Positions 8,798 to 18,477 of a stretch of DNA of 64,000 bases are shown one piece after another; position 1 is the stretch's first letter; the number at the start of each line of letters is the position of its first letter. The notes under the pieces were generated by a model, which had not been told where the DNA came from, searched no databases, and was given only the letters and a program-made list of their open reading frames with translations. The DNA lies in NCBI GenBank assembly GCA_030530685.1, contig JAUMUM010000004.1, positions 67,739 through 131,738 of the forward strand, in the 5' to 3' direction. Source of the DNA: Actinomycetaceae bacterium. GTDB lineage: Bacteria > Actinomycetota > Actinomycetes > Actinomycetales > Actinomycetaceae. Made by a program: the position numbers and the translations under genes.

Positions 8798-9343
8798 TCA
8801 GGCCGCGATCTCCACCTCCGGGTCGGGATCGCGGGTGATGCGGCTGCGCAAATCCCGCCGCACGATCTCAATGGACCACAGCCACAGCATGTGCCCGAGC
8901 GCCTCGGAGAAATGCTCCTCAAAAGGCTGATCCCAGGGCGCCGGCACCGTGCCCATCGCGGGCATGACGACGACGTGGAAGAAAACCCACAGGAACAGGC
9001 CGAAGGCGGCTCCCATCCACAGCTTGATCTGGGGGTACTTTTCCGCGAGCAGGCAGTAGAGCAGGGCAAAGAAGATAGCGAAGCCGAAGTGGATGATGAA
9101 GGAGTAGATCGGAAGGTCGTTGCCGTTGAAACCGATCGTCGTGTGGCTCGCTTCCGGCGACATCCCCAGTTGCTCGAGGAGCTCCTGGGGAGGGTTGGTC
9201 GCGTTGCGCTCGGGCGTGCGCGGTGGGAACGGCACCTCCCATCCAAACTTGACGATGGCGGAGAAGAATCCGGCGATAAGTCCGACGATGGCGGCAACCT
9301 TGTATTTTCGCCGTGACGGGTCCGTAATTCGAAGGCGGGACAT
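8798..9343 (-). CDS. YagU family (DUF1440) inner membrane protein
   Basis: 181 aa with a good AAGGAG ribosome-binding site. Hydrophobic helices lie near residues 16-34, 78-100 and 107-128. KFGWEVPFPPRTPERNATNPP and LLEQLG, followed by HFGFAIFFALLYCLLAEKYP and FFHVVVMPAMG, are characteristic of the YagU family, implicated in acid resistance in E. coli. The last helix, HMLWLWSIEIVRRDLR, is the normal family end. No operon partner. Confidence 0.85.
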   Translation of the reverse strand: MSRLRITDPSRRKYKVAAIVGLIAGFFSAIVKFGWEVPFPPRTPERNATNPPQELLEQLGMSPEASHTTIGFNGNDLPIYSFIIHFGFAIFFALLYCLLAEKYPQIKLWMGAAFGLFLWVFFHVVVMPAMGTVPAPWDQPFEEHFSEALGHMLWLWSIEIVRRDLRSRITRDPDPEVEIAA

Positions 9344-9750
9344 GTTGACTCCTTTGCAATGGGTTGTGGATCAATTGGTCACGAGCACCTGGTGGGCTTC
9401 CTAATTGGCTTCACGTTAATTCGGCCGAATCGCGGCGGACAAGCGCGCCATCGTGCCCCCGTCCGAGCACGCCAGCCTCCGCAAGCGTAGGTTTCTGCCT
9501 GGAAGAATCAACCAAAGCTTCCGGTCGACAATGAGAGCAGACGCCGCAGCACCGCGCGCCTGCAAACTTTTTCACAATCTCTAAACCGTCTATCTTGGGA
9601 CCATCTGCCCACCACCTGCCACTCAGTGAATTGGACGGCACGGCAGCGACGCACACGTCGTTGGGACGGCCGGACACTTTGCGGGTAGGCTTGCACGTCG
9701 AGCGCGCCCGATAGCTCACCCATCACATCCCGGCAAGCAAGGAATCGTCA
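9344..9750. other. Intergenic region without a supported gene
   Basis: About 400 bases between the divergent YagU-like and YedI-like genes. A 102-codon minus-strand open frame exists here but its composition (Cys/Arg/Ser-rich, no domain, no ribosome-binding site) does not support a gene. The stretch is less GC-rich than its surroundings near 9400-9420 and 9565-9600, as expected for promoters, but no convincing -35/-10 pair was found. Confidence 0.5.
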
Positions 9751-10665
9751 ATGGCATTCGGACTGGCAGCCCTACTGGACGACGTCGCCGCCCTGACCAA
9801 AGCGGCCGCGGCCAGCATCGACGACGTCGCGGCCGGTGCCGTCAAGGCCAGCTCGAAGGCCATGGCCGTGGTTGTCGACGACACGGCCGTGACACCCCAG
9901 TACGTCAAGGGAATCGACCCTAAGCGCGAAATCCCCATCATCAAGCGAATCGCCAAGGGTTCGCTCGTCAACAAGTCCATCATCCTCGTTCTGGCACTCC
10001 TGCTCTCGCAGTTCGCCCCGTGGGCGCTGACACCGCTGCTCATGGCCGGCGGCGCCTACCTGTGCTTCGAAGGGGCGCACAAGATTTGGGACAAGATCCA
10101 CGGCCACCACGTCGAGGCGGCCGTATCGCAGGATGCGGGCGCCGAGGATGGCATCGTCACGAGCGCCGTACGCACAGACTTCATTCTTTCGGCGGAGATC
10201 ATGGTCATCGCACTGAACGAGGTCGCCTCCTCGTCCTTCGCCTTCCGTACCGCCGCCCTGGCGATCGTCGCCGTCGTCATCACGGCTTTCGTCTACGGTC
10301 TCGTCGCCCTCCTGGTCAAGGCCGACGACGCCGGCCTCGCGCTGGCGCGCCGGGACAGCCGGTCGGCCCAGCGTGCCGGGCGAGCCATCGTCGCCGCCAT
10401 GCCGAAGGTCCTCTCCGCCATCACGGTGGTGGGAGTGGCTGCCATGCTCTGGGTCGGTGGACACCTGCTGGTCACAGGTGTCGCCGAGCTCGGCTGGCAC
10501 GGTCCGCACAATCTCATTGCGAGCCTTGCACACTCGCTTCCTGGCGGCGTGCTCCAATGGTCGGCCGACACCGCATGCTCGCTGGTCGTGGGTTTTTGCC
10601 TCGGCAGTCTGCTCGTGGCGGCACGCGCTGTGGGCGAGCGCCTCGTTACCGGACTGCGCAACTGA
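9751..10665 (+). CDS. DUF808 (YedI-like) membrane protein
   Basis: 304 aa, normal length for the family. It starts with LAALLDDVAALTKAAAASID, and TPQYVKGIDPKREIPIIKRIAKGSLVNK precedes the first transmembrane helix; both are DUF808 hallmarks. Five to six hydrophobic helices follow, the last pair enclosing GGHLLVTG. An AAGGAA ribosome-binding site precedes the ATG. Function in the family is unknown. The gene stands alone upstream of the first PAS-protein gene and is separated from it by about 250 AT-richer bases. Confidence 0.85.
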   Translation: MAFGLAALLDDVAALTKAAAASIDDVAAGAVKASSKAMAVVVDDTAVTPQYVKGIDPKREIPIIKRIAKGSLVNKSIILVLALLLSQFAPWALTPLLMAGGAYLCFEGAHKIWDKIHGHHVEAAVSQDAGAEDGIVTSAVRTDFILSAEIMVIALNEVASSSFAFRTAALAIVAVVITAFVYGLVALLVKADDAGLALARRDSRSAQRAGRAIVAAMPKVLSAITVVGVAAMLWVGGHLLVTGVAELGWHGPHNLIASLAHSLPGGVLQWSADTACSLVVGFCLGSLLVAARAVGERLVTGLRN

Positions 10666-10921
10666 AATGCCCATACATCGCGGAATATAGCGAAATCTCC
10701 CAGCTCGTTACTCACATCGTGAGACTGCGGACTTTCCCGGCCATGGCGCCGATGCGACGACGGGATGCCTACCACAGTGTTTCCCGCGGTTTTGTACCCA
10801 TTGCATTTTCGCATAAAGTTGTCTCGGTTGTTACAAAGCAATCCGCGGCGAGCTAGTTCACCTCCACAACCACGACGCATGCTCAACGCGCCTAACCACG
10901 CACATGATAAGGAGCTTACCC

Positions 10922-12286
10922 GTGAGCCACACGGTAGAACCGACGGGAGCCGTCCACGAGGTCGGGGTCGATGAACTATTCTTCTCGGTGACCGACAACA
11001 AGGGCGTTATCGAGTCATCCAATCGAGTATTCGTAGAGCTTTCCCGCCACTCTCGCGAAGAGCTCATGTCCGCGCCCCACAACATCATCCGCCATCCAGC
11101 CATGCCTGGCGCCGTTTTCCGCATCCTGTGGGACACCATCCAAACCGGCAAGCCCTTCGCCGGATACGTGCGCAACCTCGCCGCCGATGGCAGCGAATAC
11201 GACGTCTTCGCGACCATTACACCCCTGCCAGGCAACCGTTTCCTTTCCGTGCGCACCCGCCCCGTGCGTGACGACCTTTTCGACGCCGCCCTCAAACTCT
11301 ATGAGAAGGTCCGCGCCTACGAGGATCAGCTCATGGCCGACGGCGCCAACCGCCGCAGCACGGCAAAGCAGGGCACGGGCCGCGCCGGCGAGCTGCTGGC
11401 CGAACTCGGCTTCCCCTCCTACGATGCTTTCCAGACGGCGGCGCTGCCAGCCGAGGTCTCCCGCCGCGAGGAACTTTCCGCGGGCCTGCCCACGCGCCCC
11501 GACGCCGAGGGCCTCCTGCGCGAGGCGCTCGACACCGTCCATGGCATCTACGACGAGCTCGCTGTCTGGATGCGCGAGCAGAACGCGCTCGCCGAGCTCT
11601 CCTCGGAGCTTCGCCGCGTGGCCAACGAAATCGAGGGCCGCCTCGGCGACGCAAAGATCACGCCGGATACGATCGCTACCATTGCCGCCCACGGGCCGGC
11701 GCTCAACCCGCTCGTCGAGCCTCTCCAGGTGTGGACGTCCATGCAGGAAATCGTCGCCTCGACCCTGAGCCGCCTCGTCGGCTCTCTGCGCGAGCTCGAC
11801 GAAACCAGCGCCCGCACGCGCTTCCTCGTGGCACTCGCCCGTCTGCACACGACGATGCTGGCCACGTTCGTCGCCGAACTCATCGACGGCGGCCCCGACG
11901 CCAAGGAGTCCGTCCCAGCGATCTGGCTTCTGACGAAGTCGCTGCGGCAGGGCCTGTACGACATGGAGGAGCAGACGCTCGCGCATCGCCGTCTGGCTTC
12001 CAACACCGCGTGGAACATCGATCAGGCCAACTCGATGATCACGATCCCGAGCCAGGTCCTTGCCATGTGGAAGGCCACGGCCGACACCATGACGCTGCCC
12101 GAGGACGTCGCGGCGCTCGTCCCCGTCATCTCGGAGGGAGTCGTCGACTACACCGGGACCGTCCTCAAGGAGTCGACGGAGCTTGCCGAGCGCTGCCGCG
12201 CTCTGGGCGATCAGCACGATTCGACGCGCATGAAGGAACTCATGCACCACGCCGAGGACCTCGCCGTCAAGATCGCTTCCCAGTAA
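10922..12286 (+). CDS. Soluble Aer-like PAS domain protein (paralogue 1)
   Basis: 454 aa, GTG start at 10922 with AAGGAG seven bases upstream. Residues about 14-125 form a PAS domain of the Aer redox-sensor type: SVTDNKGVIESSN, then PHNIIRHPAMP at 52-62, W70-like aromatic position, GYVRNLAADGSEYDVFAT. In Aer the corresponding PHNMVRHPDMP segment binds FAD. The remaining 320 residues are helical and hydrophilic, with LARLHTTMLATFVAELIDG and SLRQGLYDM near residues 310-350. No transmembrane segment and no methyl-accepting signalling hairpin is present, so this is not a chemoreceptor. A paralogue lies at 21336-22694. A cytosolic redox or oxygen sensor with an unknown output is my inference. Confidence 0.8.
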   Translation: MSHTVEPTGAVHEVGVDELFFSVTDNKGVIESSNRVFVELSRHSREELMSAPHNIIRHPAMPGAVFRILWDTIQTGKPFAGYVRNLAADGSEYDVFATITPLPGNRFLSVRTRPVRDDLFDAALKLYEKVRAYEDQLMADGANRRSTAKQGTGRAGELLAELGFPSYDAFQTAALPAEVSRREELSAGLPTRPDAEGLLREALDTVHGIYDELAVWMREQNALAELSSELRRVANEIEGRLGDAKITPDTIATIAAHGPALNPLVEPLQVWTSMQEIVASTLSRLVGSLRELDETSARTRFLVALARLHTTMLATFVAELIDGGPDAKESVPAIWLLTKSLRQGLYDMEEQTLAHRRLASNTAWNIDQANSMITIPSQVLAMWKATADTMTLPEDVAALVPVISEGVVDYTGTVLKESTELAERCRALGDQHDSTRMKELMHHAEDLAVKIASQ

Positions 12287-12332
12287 GCAACCGCGGACGC
12301 CGTCATCGCGACGCCACCCCAATAGCCGGATA

Positions 12333-12367
12333 GGGATACGGCCGGGAACGCATCCCGGCCGTATCCC
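12333..12367. terminator. Bidirectional hairpin terminator
   Basis: Perfect 15-base stem GGGATACGGCCGGGA / TCCCGGCCGTATCCC around ACGCA, followed by ATTTGG. It lies between the converging PAS-protein and fumarase genes and can serve both. Confidence 0.85.
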
Positions 12368-12540
12368 ATTTGGCACTTTCCTATTCGGCCCGCATATCTG
12401 GGCCCGGCATCAAAGCTCTGTCAATGCCGGCCGCCCGGGCCTACCGGAGGACCGTCGGCGTTCGCGCAAGCCCCCAGATCGTCGACGCTCCCACGAGCCG
12501 CGTGGCCTCGCGCGATTTGCCCGACCCTGGCTTCTCCGCC

Positions 12541-13965
<1,425 letters not shown>

Positions 13966-14161
13966 GCCGTCAAGCCTACCCGGTAAGCCTCGCGCAGGCG
14001 GCGGCTAAGGGTCCTGAAGCCTCGGGGCGGGCAGCACTTCTCGGCGGGGTGCGTTTCGGGGCAGGGTGCGCCGAGGGATGTAACGGCTCGTCGGGACCGC
14101 GAGGCCTGGGAAAAACGCGGTCAACGCGGTCAGCCGGCAACCTGGCCGCCAGATGCGAAGA

Positions 14162-14187
14162 TGCCCGGGGCACTGGCTCCCCGGGCA
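14162..14187 (-). terminator. Terminator of the M48 protease gene
   Basis: Nine-base stem TGCCCGGGG / CCCCGGGCA with an 8-base loop, 15 bases beyond the minus-strand stop codon at 14202. Confidence 0.7.
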
Positions 14188-14201
14188 CCTCGCTCGATCC
14201 G

Positions 14202-15287
14202 CTACGACTGCGGGTTCGGGCTGGCCAGCCGCAGGGCGTCGGCCGGCAGCTCGTACCGGCGGCCGGGATAACGGCCGAACTGCTCCTCGGAAGTCGCGGG
14301 CCCGACCCGCTGACCGAGCTCGCTGGCCTGATCCGGCGTCGGCCACACCGGCGTCTTGTCCGATGCTGCCGGCAAGAGCGGAGCGAATTGGGCGGTTTCG
14401 CGCCGCGGGGCGACGATCAGGCGGCCGTGCTTGCTGCGGTCGCGCAGCGCGTGGGCGCGCCAGATGTTGATCGGGTGCGAAGCCATCCAGGATTGAATGT
14501 GAAGCCACAGACCACGCTCGGTGGCAGCGCGGTCGGCGAAGGCGTGGAAGTTGACCTGCTCGCCCAGGTACTTGCCGGCGCTGAGCAGACCGATAACACC
14601 GGGGGCGCCCTGCGGGGCGAAGTAGTAGCCGTAGTTGTCGGCCGTGTACTCCTGGGCGCGCGAGACCGTGCTGCCAAAGAGTGGAATCTTCGATCCCACG
14701 ACGGTGAAGACCAGGCGGAAGTAGCTGGTGTGGCCGGCAGCGATATGCCCGACCTCGTGGCCAATGACGAAGCGCAGCGTCTCCGGGTCGCGGGCCTTGC
14801 CGCCGATCTCGAAAACATCCGAGTGGACGGCAACGAAACGGCGGTATCCGTGGCCCGAAGCGAACGCGTTGACGACGCCGTTACCCAGGACGACGTACGC
14901 GTCAGGCACCTTGCGCAGGCCGAACTTCTGGGCGGCCTCCACCACCATCTGGTAGCCCTCGGGGAACTGCGTCGGGCTCATGCGCACGCTGTTGGCGCGC
15001 AGCTTGGCGTATTGAATGGCACGCACAACCCAGACGATGAGCGGGGCGATGAGCGCGACGGTCATGAAGGTGAATACATCGCTGTCGACGCTCTCGCTTG
15101 CGCCGCCAGGTTTTGCATTACCGGAAAACTGGCTAGAAGCCATGTTAATCCACACTATGATAGCGACGGCAAACATGGCGACCGAAATGTAGATCAGAGG
15201 TAGCTCGTACTTGTGGCGCATTCCTTTCTGTCCGAAAAAGCCGTGGACAGTGGCGCCATTAAACAGTTTTGGTTTGTTTGATTTCAC
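14202..15287 (-). CDS. M48 family zinc metalloprotease
   Basis: Membrane-anchored HtpX/Ste24-like peptidase. Zinc motif VIGHEVGHIAAGH is followed about 45 residues later by the third ligand in SRAQEYTADNYGY. Two transmembrane helices precede the catalytic domain (YELPLIYISVAMFAVAI; FTFMTVALIAPLIVWVV) and a proline-rich tail follows. The start is uncertain. GTG at 15287 gives 361 aa and includes KPKLFNGATVHGF, a motif often seen at the N-terminus of actinobacterial homologues; an ATG at 15221 has an AAAGGA that is too close. Likely role is quality control of membrane proteins. Divergent from the response-regulator gene. Confidence 0.85.
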   Translation of the reverse strand: MKSNKPKLFNGATVHGFFGQKGMRHKYELPLIYISVAMFAVAIIVWINMASSQFSGNAKPGGASESVDSDVFTFMTVALIAPLIVWVVRAIQYAKLRANSVRMSPTQFPEGYQMVVEAAQKFGLRKVPDAYVVLGNGVVNAFASGHGYRRFVAVHSDVFEIGGKARDPETLRFVIGHEVGHIAAGHTSYFRLVFTVVGSKIPLFGSTVSRAQEYTADNYGYYFAPQGAPGVIGLLSAGKYLGEQVNFHAFADRAATERGLWLHIQSWMASHPINIWRAHALRDRSKHGRLIVAPRRETAQFAPLLPAASDKTPVWPTPDQASELGQRVGPATSEEQFGRYPGRRYELPADALRLASPNPQS

Positions 15288-15503
15288 GGGTGAAAGCCTA
15301 TATCGAAAGCCTGTCGAGCCGCACCTTCTACGGTGGGCAGATCTATCACATGCCCCGGCACGCCTTCCGGCGGCGTCCCCAAGATCAAGACACTGTAACT
15401 TCCGCACCTCCGATGAGGGCGCGACAATTGCTCAGTAATTGCCGCGCCGACGCCGAAAACCTCATGCTTGGATCGCGTCGGGCCAGCCTCGTAGTCTGAT
15501 GGC

Positions 15504-16196
15504 ATGGCAGGGCAAGTAGACGTGCTCATGATCGACGACCAGCAGTCCCTGGCCGCCTCGACCGCCGAGTACCTGACGTGGTCGGGCGTGCCCTCGAGCT
15601 ATGTCACCTCAGCTGAGGCCGCCCTGGCGCAGATCGAATCCAGCCGCCCGAAGATCCTGCTCTTGGATGTCAACCTGCCCGGGCTGGACGGCTTTGACTT
15701 CTGCCGCAAGGTCCGCGAGCGCTACGACATGCCCATCGTCTTCGTCTCGGCCCGAGTGGCCGAAGAAGACCAGATCCGCGCCTTCCTTTCCGGCGGCGAC
15801 GACTACCTGACCAAGCCCTACTCCCTGGCTTTGCTGCTGGCTAAGATCAGGCGCATGCTGGCCCGAATGGCCAACGACGTGCCGCCCGCGCCAGAGCCCT
15901 ACGACGATGGCTGGCTCTTCTTCGAGCCGTCAAGCGGACGGGTGCGCGTGGATGGAAGCGACATCCAGCTGGCGGCCCTGGAACTGCGGCTGCTCGAATA
16001 CCTGATTGCCAACCGCGGGCGCGTCGTCGAAAGGAAGGAGCTCTTCGAGCAGGTCTGGGGCGGCAGCGTCACGGCCGACGGCACGCTTTCGGTCCACATT
16101 CGCCGACTTCGCCTGCATATTGAGCACGACGCCGACCGCCCGCGCTACATCCGCACCGCCTGGGGCCGCGGCTACATCTTCGAGGAGCCCCGGTGA
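15504..16196 (+). CDS. OmpR/PhoB family response regulator
   Basis: 230 aa. Receiver domain residues 1-120: acidic pair D11 D12, phospho-acceptor D55 in LLLDVNLPGLDG, and the lysine in YLTKPYS. The C-terminal winged helix is clear: LAALELRLLEYLIANRGRVV, ELFEQVWGG, then VHIRRLRLHIE and TAWGRGYIFE. The last bases overlap the GTG of the histidine kinase gene (GTGA), so the two are translationally coupled. Its probable target is the MacB-like ABC transporter immediately downstream. Confidence 0.94.
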   Translation: MAGQVDVLMIDDQQSLAASTAEYLTWSGVPSSYVTSAEAALAQIESSRPKILLLDVNLPGLDGFDFCRKVRERYDMPIVFVSARVAEEDQIRAFLSGGDDYLTKPYSLALLLAKIRRMLARMANDVPPAPEPYDDGWLFFEPSSGRVRVDGSDIQLAALELRLLEYLIANRGRVVERKELFEQVWGGSVTADGTLSVHIRRLRLHIEHDADRPRYIRTAWGRGYIFEEPR

Positions 16197-17449
16197 GAAC
16201 GTCCGCGGTTCCCCTGCTCCTCGTCTTCTTGGCCGTGGCCTCGATCCTGGCGCTGTGGCGCTCGTGGGACCCGGAGCTTCCCAAGGGCGACGTCGTCGCA
16301 TCCAACGAACTAGTCCCGGCCATCGAGGCAAGCTGGCCGAACGTTCGCCTCGGCTCGGCTGCCGCGCCATTTTCCCGCGTGAGCGTGGTCGACGAAAACG
16401 GCACGCTCCTAGCCAACAAGGGCGAGCCCATAGCTAGCCAGCGCCAGGCGCACCGCGCCCGGGCCTCGCAGTTCGACGTCGTGGTAGGCGGCTCGCGCGT
16501 GGGCACCATCTGGCTGGCCGACGGCTGGGACGAGGCCGCAATCGCCGCCTGGCAGCACAATCTTCGCCTGGCCAGCCTGGCCATTGCCGGCATCGCCGTC
16601 GTCTGTGCGGTCATGATCGTCGTCGCCCAACGGCGCGTCACCCGCCCCTTCAAACGCCTCGATGCCTTCGCCAGGGATGTGGCAGCTGGCGACCTTGACG
16701 CGCCGCTACAGATGGACCGCGGCAACCCCTTTGGGCCTTTCACCGAGGCCTTCGACATCATGCGCACCGAACTCGCCCGAGCCCGCCGCGAGGAAGAAAA
16801 AGCCAAGCAGTCAAAGAAGGACCTCGTGGCGGAACTCGGGCACGATATCCGCACGCCCGTGGCCTCCATCGCGGCGACGGCCGAACTGCTGCACCTGACC
16901 GAAGACGAGCCGAAACGCCGCTCAAAGTTGCGCGTCATCCAGGAGATGACCGGACAGATCGAGGCGCTGGTCGCCGACCTATTTGAAGCCAACGAAGAAG
17001 AAATGGCCATCCTTCGAGTCCAGCCGCAACAGGTGGCCTCCACGGACGTGGCCTCGTGGCTGCGCGCCACCGATGTCGACGAACGCCTCGAGCCCTTCGA
17101 ACTGCCCGAATGCCTCGTATCCGCCGACCCGCTACGCATCCGCCAGGTCTTCGACAATATCCTCGCCAACTCCCGCAAGTATGCCGGCACCGACATCGCC
17201 GTCACCGGTGGGATCGACGGGGACTTCCTGCGGCTTTCCATTCGCGACTTCGGCCCCGGCGTGCCCGAAAGCGAGCTCGAGGCCATTGTGGCCAAGGGCG
17301 TGCGCGGATCCAATGCGCCGGGTTCGGCCGGTCAGGGCTTGGGGCTGTACACCGCCAGCCATCTCATGGAGCGCATGTCGGGCTCGCTTTCCTGCCGCGA
17401 TGCTCGGCCCGGGCTGGCCGTCGACCTGGAGATTCCGCTGGCCAGGTGA
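16193..17449 (+). CDS. Sensor histidine kinase
   Basis: 418 aa, GTG start overlapping the regulator stop. Two transmembrane helices (about residues 5-22 and 125-145) enclose a roughly 100-residue extracytoplasmic sensor. A HAMP domain follows (RRVTRPFKRLDAFARDVAAGDL), then the phospho-acceptor H217 in ELGHDIRTP. The ATP-binding domain has N-box DNILANSRKYA, G1 DFGPGVPE and GQGLGLYTA. It pairs with the upstream OmpR-type regulator and lies 188 bases ahead of an ABC transporter, an arrangement common for cell-envelope stress systems; the signal is unknown. Confidence 0.93.
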   Translation: MRTSAVPLLLVFLAVASILALWRSWDPELPKGDVVASNELVPAIEASWPNVRLGSAAAPFSRVSVVDENGTLLANKGEPIASQRQAHRARASQFDVVVGGSRVGTIWLADGWDEAAIAAWQHNLRLASLAIAGIAVVCAVMIVVAQRRVTRPFKRLDAFARDVAAGDLDAPLQMDRGNPFGPFTEAFDIMRTELARARREEEKAKQSKKDLVAELGHDIRTPVASIAATAELLHLTEDEPKRRSKLRVIQEMTGQIEALVADLFEANEEEMAILRVQPQQVASTDVASWLRATDVDERLEPFELPECLVSADPLRIRQVFDNILANSRKYAGTDIAVTGGIDGDFLRLSIRDFGPGVPESELEAIVAKGVRGSNAPGSAGQGLGLYTASHLMERMSGSLSCRDARPGLAVDLEIPLAR

Positions 17450-17637
17450 GGCGCGCCGACGCTTTGCCGCCACGCCCTCGCACGATCGGCGCCCCTGTTG
17501 CTCGCCCCGGCATGCTGGACGCGGGAGGCCGGCGCCTCGGCAAGCCCCGCGCGGCCACCGACGGCGTTAAGGAACTCGAAAGAAACGATTAACGAAGGCG
17601 AAAAGACTGCGCCGGCCCGCGGCGCTACCTTCGATGC

Positions 17638-18477
17638 ATGGACACTGAAACTCTCACGACGCCCGCCGGCAAGGCGCCGACCGGTACCGGCGACCGGCAC
17701 GAGCCAGACCAGCGCGCCGAGGTGATCGTCTCGACGGACAAACTCTCGAAGAGTTTCTCGCTGGACGGCGCCCAGCAGCACGTGCTGAAGAACCTCGACC
17801 TGGACATCGTGCGCGGAGACTTCACCGTGATCATGGGCCGGTCGGGCGCGGGCAAGTCGACGCTTCTGCACGCGCTATCGGGCATGGACAGCCCCAGCCT
17901 GGGCAGCGTGATCTTCGACGGCACCGACATCTCGGCGATGTCCCAAGATAAGCTCGCCACCTTCCGCCGCAGCCACTGCGGATTCGTCTTCCAGCAGATC
18001 AACCTGCTCGACTCCATAACGCTGGCCGACAACGTCCTGGTCCCCGGCCTGCTCGGCCGGGCCAAGCGCTCGGATGTCGTGGCCCGCGCCAACGAACTCT
18101 TCGACCTGGTCGGCCTCGACGAGGTCACGCGCAAGAAGTTCCCGGTCGTCGTCTCCGGCGGCGAGGCCCAGCGCGCGGCAATCGTGCGCGCCCTCATCAA
18201 CGAGCCCGACGTCCTCTTCGCCGACGAACCGACCGGCCAGCTCGACTCGGCAAACTCCACGCTCCTCCTGGACCTGCTGACGACGATCAACCGGGGTGGT
18301 CAATCCATCGTCATGGTCACCCACGACACGCGTTCGGCCCTGCGGGGCAATCGCATCATCTACCTGCTCGACGGGACGATCCACGGCCAGCTCACCCTCG
18401 GCCCGTACACCGACGACGCCGAGCAGCGCAGCGCCACCCTGTCGGCCTTCCTCGACGAGATGGGGTGGAGGCTATGA
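17638..18477 (+). CDS. MacB/LolD-like ABC transporter ATP-binding protein
   Basis: 279 aa. Walker A GRSGAGKST, Q-loop FVFQQINLLDS, signature VSGGEAQRAA, Walker B VLFADEPTGQLDS and VMVTHD switch histidine are all intact. ADEPTGQLDS and GMDSPSLGSVIFDG are typical of MacB/LolD-type type VII ABC proteins that work with FtsX-like permeases. The first 35 residues are a polar leader. The stop overlaps the start of the permease gene. Likely controlled by the two-component system just upstream. Confidence 0.92.
   Translation: MDTETLTTPAGKAPTGTGDRHEPDQRAEVIVSTDKLSKSFSLDGAQQHVLKNLDLDIVRGDFTVIMGRSGAGKSTLLHALSGMDSPSLGSVIFDGTDISAMSQDKLATFRRSHCGFVFQQINLLDSITLADNVLVPGLLGRAKRSDVVARANELFDLVGLDEVTRKKFPVVVSGGEAQRAAIVRALINEPDVLFADEPTGQLDSANSTLLLDLLTTINRGGQSIVMVTHDTRSALRGNRIIYLLDGTIHGQLTLGPYTDDAEQRSATLSAFLDEMGWRL

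Noticed and set aside
9411..9719. Minus-strand 102-codon open frame
   Set aside because: Cys/Arg/Ser-rich, no ribosome-binding site or domain, overlaps the likely promoter of the YedI-like gene.
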